Positions 49,701 through 62,281 of a stretch of DNA of 64,000 nt are shown piece after piece (position 1 is the first letter of the stretch; each line of letters opens with the position of its first letter). The notes under the pieces were generated by a model. It had not been told where the DNA came from. It made no database searches and saw only the letters and a program-made list of their open reading frames with translations. The DNA is from Vermamoeba vermiformis (lineage: Eukaryota; Tubulinea; Echinamoebida): assembly GCA_045837725.1 (NCBI GenBank), contig JBEWZL010000013.1, positions 496,001 through 560,000 on the forward strand. The letters run 5' to 3'. The position numbers and the translations under genes were made by a program.

Positions 49701-50375
49701 ATCATAATTGTAATATATTATATTAATGAAATTGATGATAAAGAAGGAATTCCGTTCAAGATCCGCTCGAAAAATTTCGAAAGATTACAGCGCCTTTGTA
49801 GTACGTACTAGGATTGCCTGTAAAATTGCGTAACGCAAATAAAGCGTGGGCCTTATTTTTCAAACTCTCCATAAAGAACTGATCTCCTTCGCGCATGATC
49901 TTATGGAATACCATCAGCGTTTTGAGAATAACCTACAACGAGATTAACCGATTAGACATCGATAATAAATATTGTCATAATATTTAATGATATATTTGCT
50001 ATAATACGACGTTATTAATCATTACTAAACTAGTTTTCGTGATAATAACACTACAATCCGGAAAAATAACTATTTGAGACCTACCACCCAATTATTCTTC
50101 ATAAATCGTCTGTGTAATTGAGAAATAATATCTTCGATGCTCTCTCGAGCGAAGGTAGCCAAAACGAGTCCTTATAATTGATAATTAATTATTTTTCAAT
50201 TTAGATGGAATTAATAAATAACGGTTAGTTGGTATTTGGTTCTTTACTGCTGTATTATTAATATGGTAATTTAATACGCACTCTTGACATGCTTCTCCTT
50301 TGGAGGACTCCAACTAGTTCTCGTAGCCTTCTTGACGGCGCTCTTGATAGATTTGCGTGAGGATTTGGACGACAT
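46759..50375 (-). CDS. AP180/CALM-type clathrin assembly protein (ANTH domain)
   Basis: This is an endocytic adaptor that binds PI(4,5)P2 and recruits clathrin. The N-terminal ANTH domain begins MSSKSSRKSIKSAVKKATRT and carries the lipid-binding pattern K-x9-K-x-K-H (K-ATRTSWSPP-KEKH), then VILKTLMVFHKIMREGDQFF, FVRKYAKYLDEKV, LLNCR-LRAQYIGGNTLVIAAL and KLRRSEAEKVLEIYKLFVRETDALIAMYEV. The C-terminal half is disordered and acidic to Ser/Asn-rich, with NPF motifs for EH-domain partners (NPFVAP, NPFLVQ and the terminal NPFLN) and SLDWGF and DVLTNNF-like short peptides that could bind clathrin or adaptors. About 15 short exons. It is head to head with a small Tim gene, 174 bases between start codons. 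Confidence 0.9.
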
Positions 50376-50549
50376 TCTGATAAATCACGCCTTAAGTACA
50401 CGTCAATTGCTTATCAAGTGATTTTAAAAATGTAATCAAATTCCGTCGCTGCGCATTTTTTTCTTTCGTAAAGTTGATAAAATTTTACCGTGCGGATCTC
50501 GAGTTGCGTTTCACCTTTTTTACGCACGAAAGTAATTAATACACCAAAT
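50376..50549. promoter_or_regulatory. Shared divergent promoter region
   Basis: 174 bases separate the start codons of the AP180 gene (minus) and the small Tim gene (plus). Both leaders and core promoters must lie here. A/T-rich, no clear TATA box. Confidence 0.45.
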
Positions 50550-51051
50550 ATGAGTCGAAGAAACCAAGCATATGAAAATAAGCCTTCACAATTGGCTTTG
50601 GACGTCGAACAAGAGTTGATCGAGAACAACAACTCGGATGTGTTCAATGCAATGATGCAAAAGGCCTCGTCAAATTGTTTTTTGGCGTGCACTAATCCTA
50701 CTTCGGGCAAATTGTTGAGCGGCACTGAGAAGAACTGCCTTACAAAGTGTTTGAAAAGTTATATTGAAGCTCAAGGCATTGTTGGCGATACTTATTACAA
50801 AAATATTCAAGAAAAGACTAACGTAAGTAATACTACGATTATTGTATATTTTTTAGCAATTTTTGTTCCGTTTACAAACAGATCCGTGCAAATTAATTTT
50901 GTAAATAATTCTAGCATGAACTCACGTCATAACATCAGGCCTATTTCATAATTATATGATTCATTATACTATTTAATAATGCTAATAATTTATTTTGTAG
51001 AAAACACTGGCTAGAATTGATAAATACACGGATGACGTCTTTTCTCAATAA
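50550..51051 (+). CDS. Small Tim (Tim8/9/10/13 family) mitochondrial intermembrane-space chaperone
   Basis: It escorts hydrophobic precursors across the mitochondrial intermembrane space as part of a ring hexamer. It has the twin Cx3C signature: CFLACTNP (first) and CLTKCLKSYIEA (second), spaced as in the family and flanked by amphipathic helices. Two exons (50550-50822 and 51001-51051); the second encodes KTLARIDKYTDDVFSQ. The length of about 107 residues is normal. The best subfamily cannot be fixed by eye. The four cysteines are intact. Confidence 0.85.
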
Positions 51052-51508
51052 GACAGCACTCCTTCACTTGTGTTTTTGCGAATAAATGCGATAATGTACA
51101 GTTTATATCACTAAATAGCGAACTTCATCCATATGGCACGAGGACAAACGCAGATTAAGCTCGTTACGTTTGAAGTTCGACAACCAAGCTGGAAAGCATT
51201 CACTAGCTGCAGCTTCCACTTACCTGATTTAATACACGAGTGAGAATATCATGCTAGTGTAACCATCGCTAAGGTAAGTGCAGCAACGCACATCTGGAAT
51301 ACCACGAAGAAATCTGGCTTCAAACCGACCAAATCAAAGCCGTTACAATAATAGTGCAATGTACTACATATGTATAGCCTTGAGAAGTGGTATTCAAATA
51401 AGAATCGTTCGGCTAACAGAGGCTTGCGAAGGAAATTTTGGCTTGATTTTTTTTGCTCGGTTGAACAATTATTCAAATCAATTTTATTATAAGAGAGACA
51501 ACCACAAT

Positions 51509-53518
51509 ATGCCTCTTTCTGAATACACCGTCCCACCGGTGCAAGAATTGCACGTTCCTAAGACGGACGGCGTTCCACGCGATAAAATATGCACCGTAAC
51601 GAATCAAGCCTCGATGGCTGGCATCTTGACTCAAATCACGTTAATCACGTCTTATGCTAATGAAATGTTTGGAAATTTGGTCAAGGAAGCAACGGAGACC
51701 TATTCAAAGATTAAAGACCTCTCTCAACGCACCCAAAAATTGCGCCATGGTCTTCCCGAGATGGAGCAATTTTTTTCTGCCAGCGACATTATTTCTCAAA
51801 TGAGCTCGGCTAAGCGTTCTGCTTATGTCTCCAAGAACGACGAGAAGTCCAATTTGTTCGATAGAGAATCAATTCCTCACGCTTTGCAAACGATTTACGA
51901 TGCCAAATGTAAACCGCCTCCAAAGCTCCACTTGCTCGATCCTTATGCTGACGATGGCAAGCCTGTGCTCACCAAGTACACCTATCCTCAGTTCTTCTTG
52001 GACGAATGGATTGCTGAACAGCAAAAGCAAGTCGAAATCTTGAAGGCTGAAAGAAGACAACGTCGTAAGGATCGTGCTGCTCGTCGTCGTGAGAAGGCGG
52101 GCAAGGAAGGACCTGATCCATTGAAGCCTCAAGTGCGTAAATTGAGAAAAGTACGCTATGACCCTCAAACTGGTGAGCGTATCATTGAAGAGGAAGATGC
52201 GACCGGTAAGTGACTTACAACACGCTCCTTTTGATTTTATTACAATATTTCATGCTTTAAAAAATACCACTTGCAACATATTACGATAATAAGCCTTAAA
52301 GAAGTAGTTTTAAATATCTTTTTTGCTCCATCTGAAATTCCATCTCGTCTCAATTTAGTTTTCTAACGTTATTTTTACTCATAGTTGCCCCTACTCCTCG
52401 AACTTTGGCTACCCAGCCATCCAGTGCTGGCGAGGACCGCAAGGACAAGCGCACCAGTGTTCGCAAGCAAGGCCGCACTGACATGACCACATCCGCACCC
52501 GCGCAACAACCGACCACGCCTCGCACTCCTAGAGGTGATCCTAACGCGCAAACTGGTGCACCGTTGCCTCCTAGCGTGCCTCCACCACCTTTGCCTAATA
52601 TCGCTCCTCCTCCACCAATTTCTCAGCCGCGTAAGTCCTTGCAACTACTACATCCAAATCTGAAAATTATCATCTCCTTCGAGTTTAGCCATATTAATAC
52701 TATGATATAATACAACAATAACACGTGTATTAATATATATATTCGCAGCTCCATTGCCGCAAGACAGCTACGTGCCACCGCCGCTCAACATTCCTCCGCC
52801 ACTACCCTCGAACATGCCCGCCCCGCTGTTGATGGAAGAGGACATGGGCAGTGCACCACCACCACCGCCACCTCCACTCAACATCAGCATGCCGTCCATC
52901 AGCGAAGAGATTGTTGACTACGATGCACCACCACCTCCTCCAGTCCCCGCGCTCAACACCAATAGTCCGAGTAAGTCCTATTACATATTGTTATTATATA
53001 GACCTACGCACTAGCGAGGTGAAGACGTGGTCCGATTGAAAGAGCGCATTGACTGACCGTGAAAAATTGTAGTGAGACAGCCTGGTTTGAGCGTGTCAGG
53101 TGCAGTCCCGCCACCACCTCCGCCACCCATGATGCTCGACGACGGTGCTCCCACGCCCTCATTCGGTGTGCCAGTGCCACCTCCTCCACCAATGGCCAGT
53201 TCTGACACGAGCGGCAGCAGTGGTGACTTGATGTCGCAAATTCAAAACGCCAAGTTGAGATCCGCAGCTGCCAATGCTGACGCTCCCAAGAAAGAGAAGC
53301 CGCAAGATATGCGCAGTAATTTGTTGGAAAGCATTCGTCAAGGCATGGCGTTGAAGTCGGCCAATGAGCGCAAAGTCCCCGAGAAAGAAGCTGACAAGCC
53401 CCAAGAGACTGCCAACATGAGTGTCGCGCAGATCTTGGCTCGTCGTATTGCTATCATTGGAGGCGATTCTGACTCTGAATCTGAAGGTGAAGACAACAAC
53501 GACGAGTGGTCCGATTAA
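51509..53518 (+). CDS. SCAR/WAVE actin-nucleation promoting factor
   Basis: It activates the Arp2/3 complex downstream of Rac as part of the five-subunit WAVE complex. The SCAR homology domain is at residues about 1-190: MPLSEYTVPPVQEL, ASMAGILTQITLITSYANEMFGNL, RTQKLRHGLPEMEQFF and YPQFFLDEWIAEQQK. A basic region (RRQRRKDRAARRR) precedes a long polyproline segment (PPPPPPPLNI, PPPPVPAL). The C-terminal VCA module is complete: WH2 in NLLESIRQGMALKSA, central helix MSVAQILARRIAI, and an acidic tail ending DNNDEWSD with the invariant tryptophan. Four exons: 51509-52205, 52385-52630, 52749-52970 and 53073-53518. The ATG at 51509 matches the family N-terminus, although the frame is open upstream. 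Confidence 0.95.
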
Positions 53519-53732
53519 GCGGATGTACCTGTCCATGTCACGCTTGGATCTTGGTCAATTTATATCTTGTTGATGTGTCTCCGACGTGAACATCAATCAG
53601 ACGTTTATATCGTTGAGCTGCTTTAAGAATAAATCCAATTCTAGCGTTGTTTTTCACCCTTGTTGCCCAAGTTTTTTTTTGGAAAAAAAGGAGGGGGCAA
53701 ACAAAAGTAATTTCAGACCAAATTAGACCCAA

Positions 53733-55576
53733 CTAGTCCATCGCGTATTTCAGCGACGACCTTACGAACAGTTTACTTAACAAATAAGGCAATTCTTTCA
53801 TTGCGTAAGTGTTCTTCGATGAACTTGGCTCGGTTGGTGTCACCGCGTCGATTTTTCGTTTGTTGTTACTATTTACAGTTTCTTTCTCTGGCTCTTTGTC
53901 GATACCGGTAGACTCTTCTTTAGGGGTGGTATTATTGTGAGATTCGGTAGTATGATTAGTCGTCTCGTCAAATGCAGGTACGTGCCAGCCAATAAAAATT
54001 TCCTTAATTTTTCGTTCTTCGCCGGCGAGTTTGTCTTTCTTATTTTTCTTGCGCTTTTTGAACGATTCTTCTTCCACTGCTTCAAAATGAAGTCCTGCAC
54101 GTGTCATAACGGCTTCTATCGCCACTCTGTTTGGTTCATAACTAGCTATGCGGTAATTGACTAGGAATGTTTCCAATAATAAGCACTCGAATTCAATGAT
54201 TGATAGATAATCTTTGTTCGCCGTTTGCATTCGTTCGTTCTTCAGTCGTTTTTTCAACGCCCAATGTGAAATTTCATCCATTTGTCGCTGCTCTTCGTTT
54301 GTAATGGATAAAATGCTGTTGATAAGGTTGTCTATTATAGCTCTACTATCTTGTGATTCTTCGGCCAACAAATTTTTGACAAATGTAGCGCGATATTCAT
54401 CCGTCAATCCGTTGTATAATAAAATCTCTTCTAGTGTTGGTAATTGCGTTAAATAAGCTTGTAACAGTTTCGGAGAATTCTTCGGAGAAATTAAATCTTT
54501 GATCATTTGCAACAGCTGTTCGTCGTTCAGTGAATGAAAAGAATTCTTGCAAACACTCTCAAATGAGAAGTCGTCCATCCACGAGTCTATAATCACCTTC
54601 AATTCTTTTCTTAATTCTTCGCTTCTTTCTCCGTTTAAAATCTTCGTCAACTCATTGACAAAATAGTCGCTGTCAAGTACTTTCAAGAATTCTCCGTTCG
54701 ACAAACTTTCTTCGAGTTCACTTGACGTCCAAAATTCTTCACGCGGATCATCCAATAAACTAAAAAAGGAAATGGTTAGCCATGCGCAAATAAAATTCAG
54801 TGAATATTTGCAGAGTTACTTTTTTACAGTGGCGACTATATCGAGCTGCATCATCAACCAGGGCTGCACGACTGCAATGACAGGTGTCACTGATCGTTTG
54901 GCACTCCACACCAGAAATCTGTCCCAAACATCGTTTCTGTTCTTGAACGCGAATGATTGCAAAGCTGCTGCACCATATTTGGTATTGACATGTTCGTACG
55001 CGAACCAATCAAACCATTTTCTAAATTTATTGTATCGTTAGTACGATATATATATAGTGCTATTGTTCGTACTTGATTCGTGATTCAGTGTCGCCGGACT
55101 GAAAATATTTTTTGAAAATTTTGTGGTCGGATCTGAAGAGCTTTGCGATCGCGCTAGGCTTATCTGTTACTATTATCTAATAAAAATATTAATTTCAAAG
55201 TTAATTTAAATAATTTTTGAGGCAGCCTACCTTCAGAATAGATCTTTCAAACTCGTAGTTTCTGTTCTCTCTTTCATAAAATAGAGCGCGTATTTTTTTT
55301 GACTTAGTTCTATTATCAATCTATATATTTGAGTGTTAGATTAACAATCGGTACCAATATAATTAAATTTAATTTCGATATTTAATTCAAAATTACCTGT
55401 AAATTCCCCAAGGCTTGCAATAGCCATATTTTCAATTCGCTCTTATTATTCTTAACAAAGGTATTCAATAAATAATATTTTAAGTGGAGTAAAAAGTTCT
55501 TCCTATTCTCTGCGTTTTCGATCGCATCCGCGCTCGGCTCAATTTCTTTCTGATAAACATTGAGCCAGTTTGCCAT
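53733..55576 (-). CDS. Uncharacterised helical protein of about 540 residues
   Basis: It begins MANWLNVYQKEIEPSADAIE, has four short exons and then one long exon (53733-54755), and ends SLKYAMD. It is largely charged and helical, with no signal peptide or membrane segment. The C-terminal third has a basic patch (KKRKKNKKDK, possibly nuclear) and a Thr/Asn/Glu-rich linker before a short conserved-looking end (MKELPYLLSKLFVRSSL). I do not recognise the family. It converges on the SCAR gene, with 214 bases between stops; a C/T-rich stretch around 53680 lies in the shared 3' region. Its real length and exon joins are well supported by GTAAG/AG boundaries. Confidence 0.65.
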
Positions 55577-55743
55577 ACCTCAATTATATATACTAGGTAT
55601 GGTTCTGTTATTTACAAAGCAAACAATAGTCATAGAAACAAGCCGTTACGCGAAGGCGAAAACTCAGAAATAAAATTGATAAAATGTGCAAGGTTTACTA
55701 GCCGTGCTACTTAAATACTGTACATTACAAAAAGGTCTTTAAT

Positions 55744-58693
55744 CTAGTGCGTTCGAATAAAGTTGGCAATCTCTTCCATAGTCTATAGAAAAGGGCGGTT
55801 AGATCAGCATCTGACCAAAAAAAAACTTCGGCGTGTACTTACAGGTCGTTCAGCAGGGTCCATCTTCCAACACTTCCTCATTACTTTACGTAGCGTTGGA
55901 TCGCAGTTCTCAGGTATCGCCGGGTGATACGCTTCATCACGAATTCTAACAGCGACGTACAACTGATCTTCGTCTTCGTGCGGCTCTTTGCCTGCCACTA
56001 ACTCCCAGACTAACACATGAAACCGTTAGAATAATACATAATACTAATATAGCCGTCGAGTATATAACTGATTTTCAAGCTGAGATAAAGTGCTGAATTT
56101 TCAACAGACTGACACGTGTCAGAACTACCTGGTTCGCATGATTCTTACCTAAAATGCCGTACGACCACACATCCGATTTGACACTGTATGTTTTGTCTCG
56201 CAAGCTTTCAGGGGCCTTTAGAGGGATAAGTTATTATAATGCGTTGTAAGCGCATGTTTACACGTACCATCCATCGCAAGGGACCAACATTCGTCTTTGT
56301 TTTGCCTTTTGCATCTTCGTCTTGAATGACACGTGACATGCCAAAGTCTGACACTTTTGGCTGACCATCTTCTGATAGCTATAAAAGAGATGAGAAAAGA
56401 TCACTAAACGTGAAGAATGTGGCTGATATTCGTACCAAGATATTTCTCACGGCCAAGTCACGATGCACAATGTTATTATTGTGAAGATGGATCAGTCCAT
56501 ATGCAATCTTCAACGCAATTTCCTTGCGCTTGGCATCAGTGACAGTGCTGGCATTGCTGAAGACCAGCTTATCAAGACTTCCACCACCGCAGAACTCGAG
56601 CACAATGCACGGGTAAGATCCGTCAAGACTGACTCCATATGTTCGTACGAGGTTCGGGTGCGGCGTAATGCCAAGTGTCAATTTGGCTTCAGCAATAAAT
56701 CCATCAACATCAGTGACTGTATTGTTCACTTTGATAGCTGCTTGTGCTCCTTGCCACTCGCTGAAAACGAGTACGTTAGAATGCTTTTTAAACTAGCAGA
56801 TGTCTGATAATGACACGTGTCATCAAAACATGACACCGGACACTGGTATTAAATCAGGTCAGAGTGTCTGTACGTAATAGGTTATCGAGGTATAGCACGT
56901 GGTGAATCACGTGATTAGTTACAAAGTCAAATTTAACGAGACTCGTGTCAAAAAGTTACTTTGGATGTCATACAGTGACACTTACCCCAAGAATACTTTG
57001 CCGTAGCTGCCAGCACCAATCTCCTTCAAGAAGACAAGACTCTTGTACGGAATGTGCATTCTGGCTTCAATCTCGTTGGGTTTGATGCCGTTGGGATCAA
57101 TCCTCTGCACTGCGTTGTTTTCTTGTTCGTTCGGCATATTTCGATACACTCTGCCGTCACCTCCTGTCGAAGGAACATCGGCGTAAGCAGTTGGCGTGAG
57201 TTGTGCCATGGGCTGTTTATCATCGCTATCGTCTTTCTTGCTGTCACCCTTGTTCTTTTTGCGCTTGTTCACGAAGAACACGATGAGGAAGATCGAGACG
57301 CCCATCGCCGCGCAGACGGGCACGACAATCGCAGGGACGATCACTTCGATTTTAGGTCCTGGAGGGGTCGCTGTAATATCGGAGGTGTTCTGGGCCACGG
57401 GAGCTACCGGATCTGCGACAGGAGGGCTGATAGGTGCGTCGACGGGTGGTGCAACTGGCACGAGAACAGCTATTGTGACACAGATTTAATTTTTTGTTTC
57501 TTGAATCACGTGCAACTGAATTTTGCTATTTTTGACTTACTGCAGTTATAACCATCGCCTTCATACCCCGGGAGACAGGTGCAGTTCGCGGTGTTTAATC
57601 CAATCGGAGTACACTGCGCATTGACGGAACAACCTCCGTTCCCGAGTTGGCATACTAAATATGGCGTTGTCAAAAAAGAAAAAGATTCTAATACTGTCCG
57701 GACTTACGGTTCAGTGAAGTAACGTCCCACGAATAGACGCGAAGTTGCGCAACGTCGCCTCCCGTGGATGCAGTGAAACCAAAATAATATTCGCTGTTGA
57801 CAATTGGAGTTGTTCTTGAAGGCATTATAAAGTTAACAGTAGTGACGGCAGCATTGTCCAATGAGATCTGAAATAAATAATTAAATAAATAAAGAATTAA
57901 ATTATTATTTTTACCGTCCAGTTCCAATTTGAGCTGCCCGGGATCGGATAGGCTTTTATTGCAACATTGTGGAAGCCAAGGTCCACTTTAAAAGCGCTCT
58001 TTAGCTTACAATATGAGGAATCCCAAAAACCACCGCCTGCTGGTCGTTGTGGGAATGAATCATTGGTGGATCTAAAATGTCAGTAATGTTATTTTTAGCT
58101 TCAATTACGAGTTACGAAAGTTTAACTAGACATACGTTTGACACAAAAGCAAAGTATTAGTGTCCATATCCATAACTACTGCAGCGAAGTTGGTCAAGCC
58201 AGTTAACATCATACTTCCTCCCGTGTCTGCTGGAACACTCAGAAAGGTGGTGGGATCCAAGCCAGTAAAAATAAATACGATTCTAAAATAGTCAAGTTAG
58301 TGGCAATTGGATAAGAATAGTTTTTTATTTAAAACGGATTTAGATGCGATTTTTAAATTTTTGGGTCATTATTTTGGTTGATTTATCAGGCTTATATTAG
58401 CACGAATATTCTTACCCGTCACCGTAAGGGAGGATAGTAGCGTTGACAGATATATAATAATTTGCTTGAAATCCGACAGGTATGTCGAGCGTTGAATTGT
58501 ATAAGGCTCTTGCACCAGCACCACCAGCATCTATTGGGGTCAGTTGCATAAAAGAACTCGGTTCGATCCACGCGCTGCCTGTCAAAAAGTAGGCATCCGT
58601 TATCACAGTTTCGTCAATATTGCCAGTCACCAAAGAGGCCAGCGCTCCTAAGATTACCACCAAATAGGTGATAATGAGTTGTGGCGACTTCAT
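55744..58693 (-). CDS. Lectin-like/EGF receptor tyrosine kinase (copy 1)
   Basis: The signal peptide is IITYLVVILGALASLVTGN. The ectodomain starts with a beta-sandwich resembling legume-type (L-type) lectins (DAYFLTGSAWI, IVFIFTGLDPTTFL, YYFGFTASTGGDVAQLRVYSW). One EGF unit follows (CQLGNGGCSVNAQCTP...CTCLPGYEGDGYNC), then a Pro-rich stalk (PPVDAPISPPV). The membrane helix is VIVPAIVVPVCAAMGVSIFLIVFFV. The juxtamembrane has VYRNMP and IPYKSLVF. Kinase: GAGSYGKVFLG, AAIKV, HRDLAVRN (the usual second Ala is Val), SDFGMSR, GPLRWM-APES and DVWSYGIL, ending EEIANFIRTH. Catalytic residues are retained. Two introns (about 56017-56149 and 56763-56984) are longer than in its paralogues and contain an exact palindrome TGACACGTGTCA. 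The lectin assignment is moderate. Confidence 0.85.
56110..56121. promoter_or_regulatory. 12-bp palindrome TGACACGTGTCA in an intron
   Basis: A perfect 12-bp palindrome with a CACGTG core lies inside an enlarged intron of the lectin/EGF RTK copy 1. CACGTG is the known binding core of bHLH and some bZIP factors. A regulatory role is inference. Confidence 0.35.
56811..56822. promoter_or_regulatory. Second intronic TGACACGTGTCA palindrome
   Basis: An identical palindrome lies in the next enlarged intron of the same gene, surrounded by several TGACAC/GTGTCA half-sites (56830-56980). Repetition in two introns of one gene makes chance less likely. Function unknown. Confidence 0.35.
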
Positions 58694-58901
58694 GGCATCA
58701 AAAAATTAAAATTAATGCCAACAAAATAGAATGTCGGGAGTAAATGGAGGGAGGTTTGTTTTTTTTTCCCCGATTCCGAGATCCATTTTGAGTCGTGTAA
58801 GGTTCTACAATAATCATATTTTAAAGTTAATATGTTGTGCGACTATTCGTTTTAATGTACATAATGATTTAATAAATAGTTCAAGTTCGCTTTGGCTTTT
58901 T

Positions 58902-61706
58902 TTAGTGTTTGCGCAAGTACTTCGCGACTTCCTCCATCGTCTAGACAATTGAAATATCATTATTCATACTTCCGAAAGAACATGTTAAACTTACCGGTCG
59001 ATCAGCGGGATCTTTCTTCCAGCACATTTCCATCACCTCTCGAAGAACTGGATCGCAGTTGTCGGGAATTGGCGGGTGGAATGCTTCATCCCTAATCTTC
59101 ACTCCAACGAACAGTTGGTCTTCATCAGCATGTGGTTCTTTGCCCGCAACAATCTCCCAAACTGATACAAGAGTGTCAGATCTGTTGACTTTGGTCGTGT
59201 GACACGTGTAGTTCTTACCTAAAATGCCATAAGACCACACATCCGATTTGACACTGTATGACTTGTCTTTCAAGCTCTCGGGGGACTAAAGTCATATGAT
59301 AAGTATGAGTACGAATAGTTATTCTAGCACGCCGTACCATCCATCGCAAAGGACCAACATTCGTCTTCGTTTTGCCTTTGGCTTCTTCATCTTGAATGAC
59401 ACGTGACATGCCAAAGTCTGATATCTTTGGCTGACCTTCTGTGCTCAGCTATTTGATATCTTAAGTGAGTATACTACGTTTGGATCGATTCACCGTTGCC
59501 TTACCAAAATGTTTCGTGCAGCCAAGTCACGATGCACGATGTTATTGTTGTGAAGGTGGATCAGTCCATATGCAATCTTCAGTGCGAACTCTTTTCGTTT
59601 GGCATCGGTTACCGTGCTGGCATTGCTGAATACAAGCTTATCGAGACTTCCACCACCGCAAAACTCAAGCACAATGCACGGATATGCACCATCGAGACTG
59701 ACTCCGAATGTTTGGACCAAGTTCGGATGAGGAGCAATGCCAAGTGTCAGTTTTGCTTCAGCAAGGAATCCTTCCATGTCAGTCACCGTGTTGTTCACTT
59801 TGATTGCGACTTCTGCTCCTCGCCATTCACTGAAAATCGAACGTTAGATCAATTGCGATCCAGGTAAGAAGCACTTTCATACCCCAAGAATACTTTGCCG
59901 TAACTTCCAGCACCAATTTCTTTTGTGAAAACAAGACTCTTGTAAGGGATGTGCATTCGTTTGTCGACTTCAGCGGGGTTAATGCCCGTAGGATTAATCT
60001 CGGACACCGCTCCCACATCGGAGCTATTGCTATTAGTATCACTTTCACTGTTAGGAATACTGTTGTATTGACCACTCGCTCTGTTCCTTGCTGGAACTGT
60101 CGCGTAATTTGATGGCGCAATTCCTGTAGCATTCGAGGCTGACCGCGTGCCCGTCGCGTTTGAAGCTGACGTCATCGCCACAGCACCATCGCCGTCCTCA
60201 ACATCGTCACTTGACTTGTGCTCTTTCTTCTTGGCTTGTGCTTTCTTCCCAAAGTAGATGCCAAAGAAGAGCGCTGCTGCAACTCCGACAACAGGAATGA
60301 CGATCGCTGGAACGAGCACTTCAGGACCAGGTGCTTTGGGAGCGTTGACGATGGCGTTAGTTGGTGGGTCAACTGGAGGTGCAACGGGCACGTCAACTGG
60401 TGGATTGATAGGTGTGTCTACGGGAGGGTCAACTGGTGCCACTGGAACTGGCGGAATAACGGCTACGAGAGTTAGTGTCATCCATTTAACTACAGACAAG
60501 CATTAGTTTTACTTACTGCACGTGACTCCATCGCCCTCAAAACCAGCGAGACAGGTGCAATTAACTTGACCGCCGCCAAGGTACGAGCACGTGGCATTTG
60601 CGGAGCAGCCTCCGTTGTTCGTGATGCAAGCTAAAATTCGAAACATTAACCAGCGTTCCACACGTGAATTAGTTAATACAATTGCACTGATTGACGTATG
60701 ATTTGACATGTAGTATCAAGTTACGTACGCTCGGTGATAGTAGCGATCCAGCCAGTGAGATTTCTTTCAGAGTAAACGCCGCCAGTTGATGCGGCAAATC
60801 CAAAATAGTACTCATTTGGCGTGACTGGATCGATGGGTAAAGGGCCTGGATTGAACGTAACGTCTGGCTCGCTGTCGATGTTAACCTGATTGAACCATTG
60901 TTATTTTGCCAAAGTCAAACGCGAATGAGATAGCGTTGCAACGTACCGTCCATGTCGCGTTGTTGCCATTAGGATCGTAGATGATATTCAAGGTATGATT
61001 GCCTACATTCGGGACCGTGTATTGTTGGAAAGTACATTCATTAGTAGCCAAATACATCTGCGGCAGTGTAGCGGTATTGTTACTAAAATAATAGCGATAT
61101 TATCAATAAAGATGTAAACGTGCGTGTTTCAAGACTTACATTTGGCAAAAATAAACTCGATTGAATATCATATTCAGAGTTATTGCGGCCATGTTGGATA
61201 AGAACGCGATGTTATAATCACCGCCGTTCGTTTGTTGAGCGTTTAAAAATGAGTTCTTATCGCCAGTGAGTACGAGACTAAGCCTGTCAGGGTTGATTCA
61301 TTTAGCAAAACCAGTTCCGTAACGGTAAAATATTATTTTAATTAATAACAATAATAATAATAACTGAATTGAAGTCTATTCAAAGAAAAATAGCCAATAT
61401 TTACTTATATTTAGATTGTCTTTGTCAAACTTACGCTTCTCCGTAACCGTTTACTCCAGATCCTGACACTTCGTAGTGGATCGTTATCGAGAAACCTAGC
61501 GCAACATCGTGTGGAATATTGTATAGAACTCGCGACATTTTGGCTGAGGCATCAGGAGTCAGTTGAATTTGGTCCGATCCCTGAACAAAGTCACCAATTC
61601 CAGTGTAATTTAACGAAAGTGATGTCTCATCGATAACGAGACAGTTGGCGGTAGATATTAGTCCTATCACCAAGACGGTGAGAAGGAACTGTGGCAGTCT
61701 TTTCAT
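58902..61706 (-). CDS. Lectin-like/EGF receptor tyrosine kinase (copy 2)
   Basis: The signal peptide is LPQFLLTVLVIGLISTANC. The lectin-like beta-sandwich includes SLNYTGIGDFVQGSDQIQL, RLSLVLTGD and YYFGFAASTGG, and the EGF unit is ACITNNGGCSANATC...CTCLAGFEGDGVTC. The stalk repeats PPVDxP units (VDPPVDTPINPPVDVPVAPP). The membrane helix VLVPAIVIPVVGVAAALFFGIYF precedes a basic stop-transfer. The juxtamembrane contains a short duplication (RSASNATG twice), YATVP, QYNSIPN and IPYKSLVF. The kinase is intact: GAGSYGKVFLG, VAIKV, HRDLAARN, DFGMSR, GPLRWM-APES and DVWSYGIL, ending EEVAKYLRKH at 58902. It is very close to copy 3 in exons and kinase-region introns, so their duplication or conversion is recent. 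Confidence 0.9.
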
Positions 61707-62281
61707 CAGCGCTTTGAATAAATAAATGAATTAAATTTCCGTTTTTTTGGTAGGATCCCAGGCGTTGTCGCACAAAGACCGAGTAAAGACTGAAAGTTAA
61801 ACAACCAATACTCAATGATGCGAATTAATTATATGGCTTTAATTTATCAAGTTTTGATTGGCGAAGTCAGTGAATCAATGCCAGATCTCGACTGTCGCGC
61901 TAACTCGCTTCTATTATGGAAGTGACAAAGTATACTTGTATATAGGTGCTAGGGTTGATTTAGTTCAAAAAGGTTGAGTAATAAAATAAGTTCCCTTGAC
62001 ACCGAATCAATCGAGATTAACGTCCTGACTTTTGCCAAATGCGGAATCAATTAAATTAATATTAAATTAAATGAATTGCTGTCCCTCGTAGTAGCACTCT
62101 TCAACGATAATATCATCGCGATTAAATAACCGGCATCAAATTTAAAATAAAGCGACCCGGAAAGTGAATGCAATATTATTATAAAATCGATGTATTATTG
62201 TACGTTATTAATATACATTATAAATAATTGTTGTATTACGTAAACTCTTACGCGAGGTGGGCCAATTTGAATTCAAGTTTT
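61707..62281. other. Intergenic region between RTK copies 2 and 3
   Basis: About 575 A/T-rich bases holding the promoter of copy 2 and the 3' flank of copy 3. Short overlapping frames are not convincing, and no RNA gene or repeat was recognised. Confidence 0.45.
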
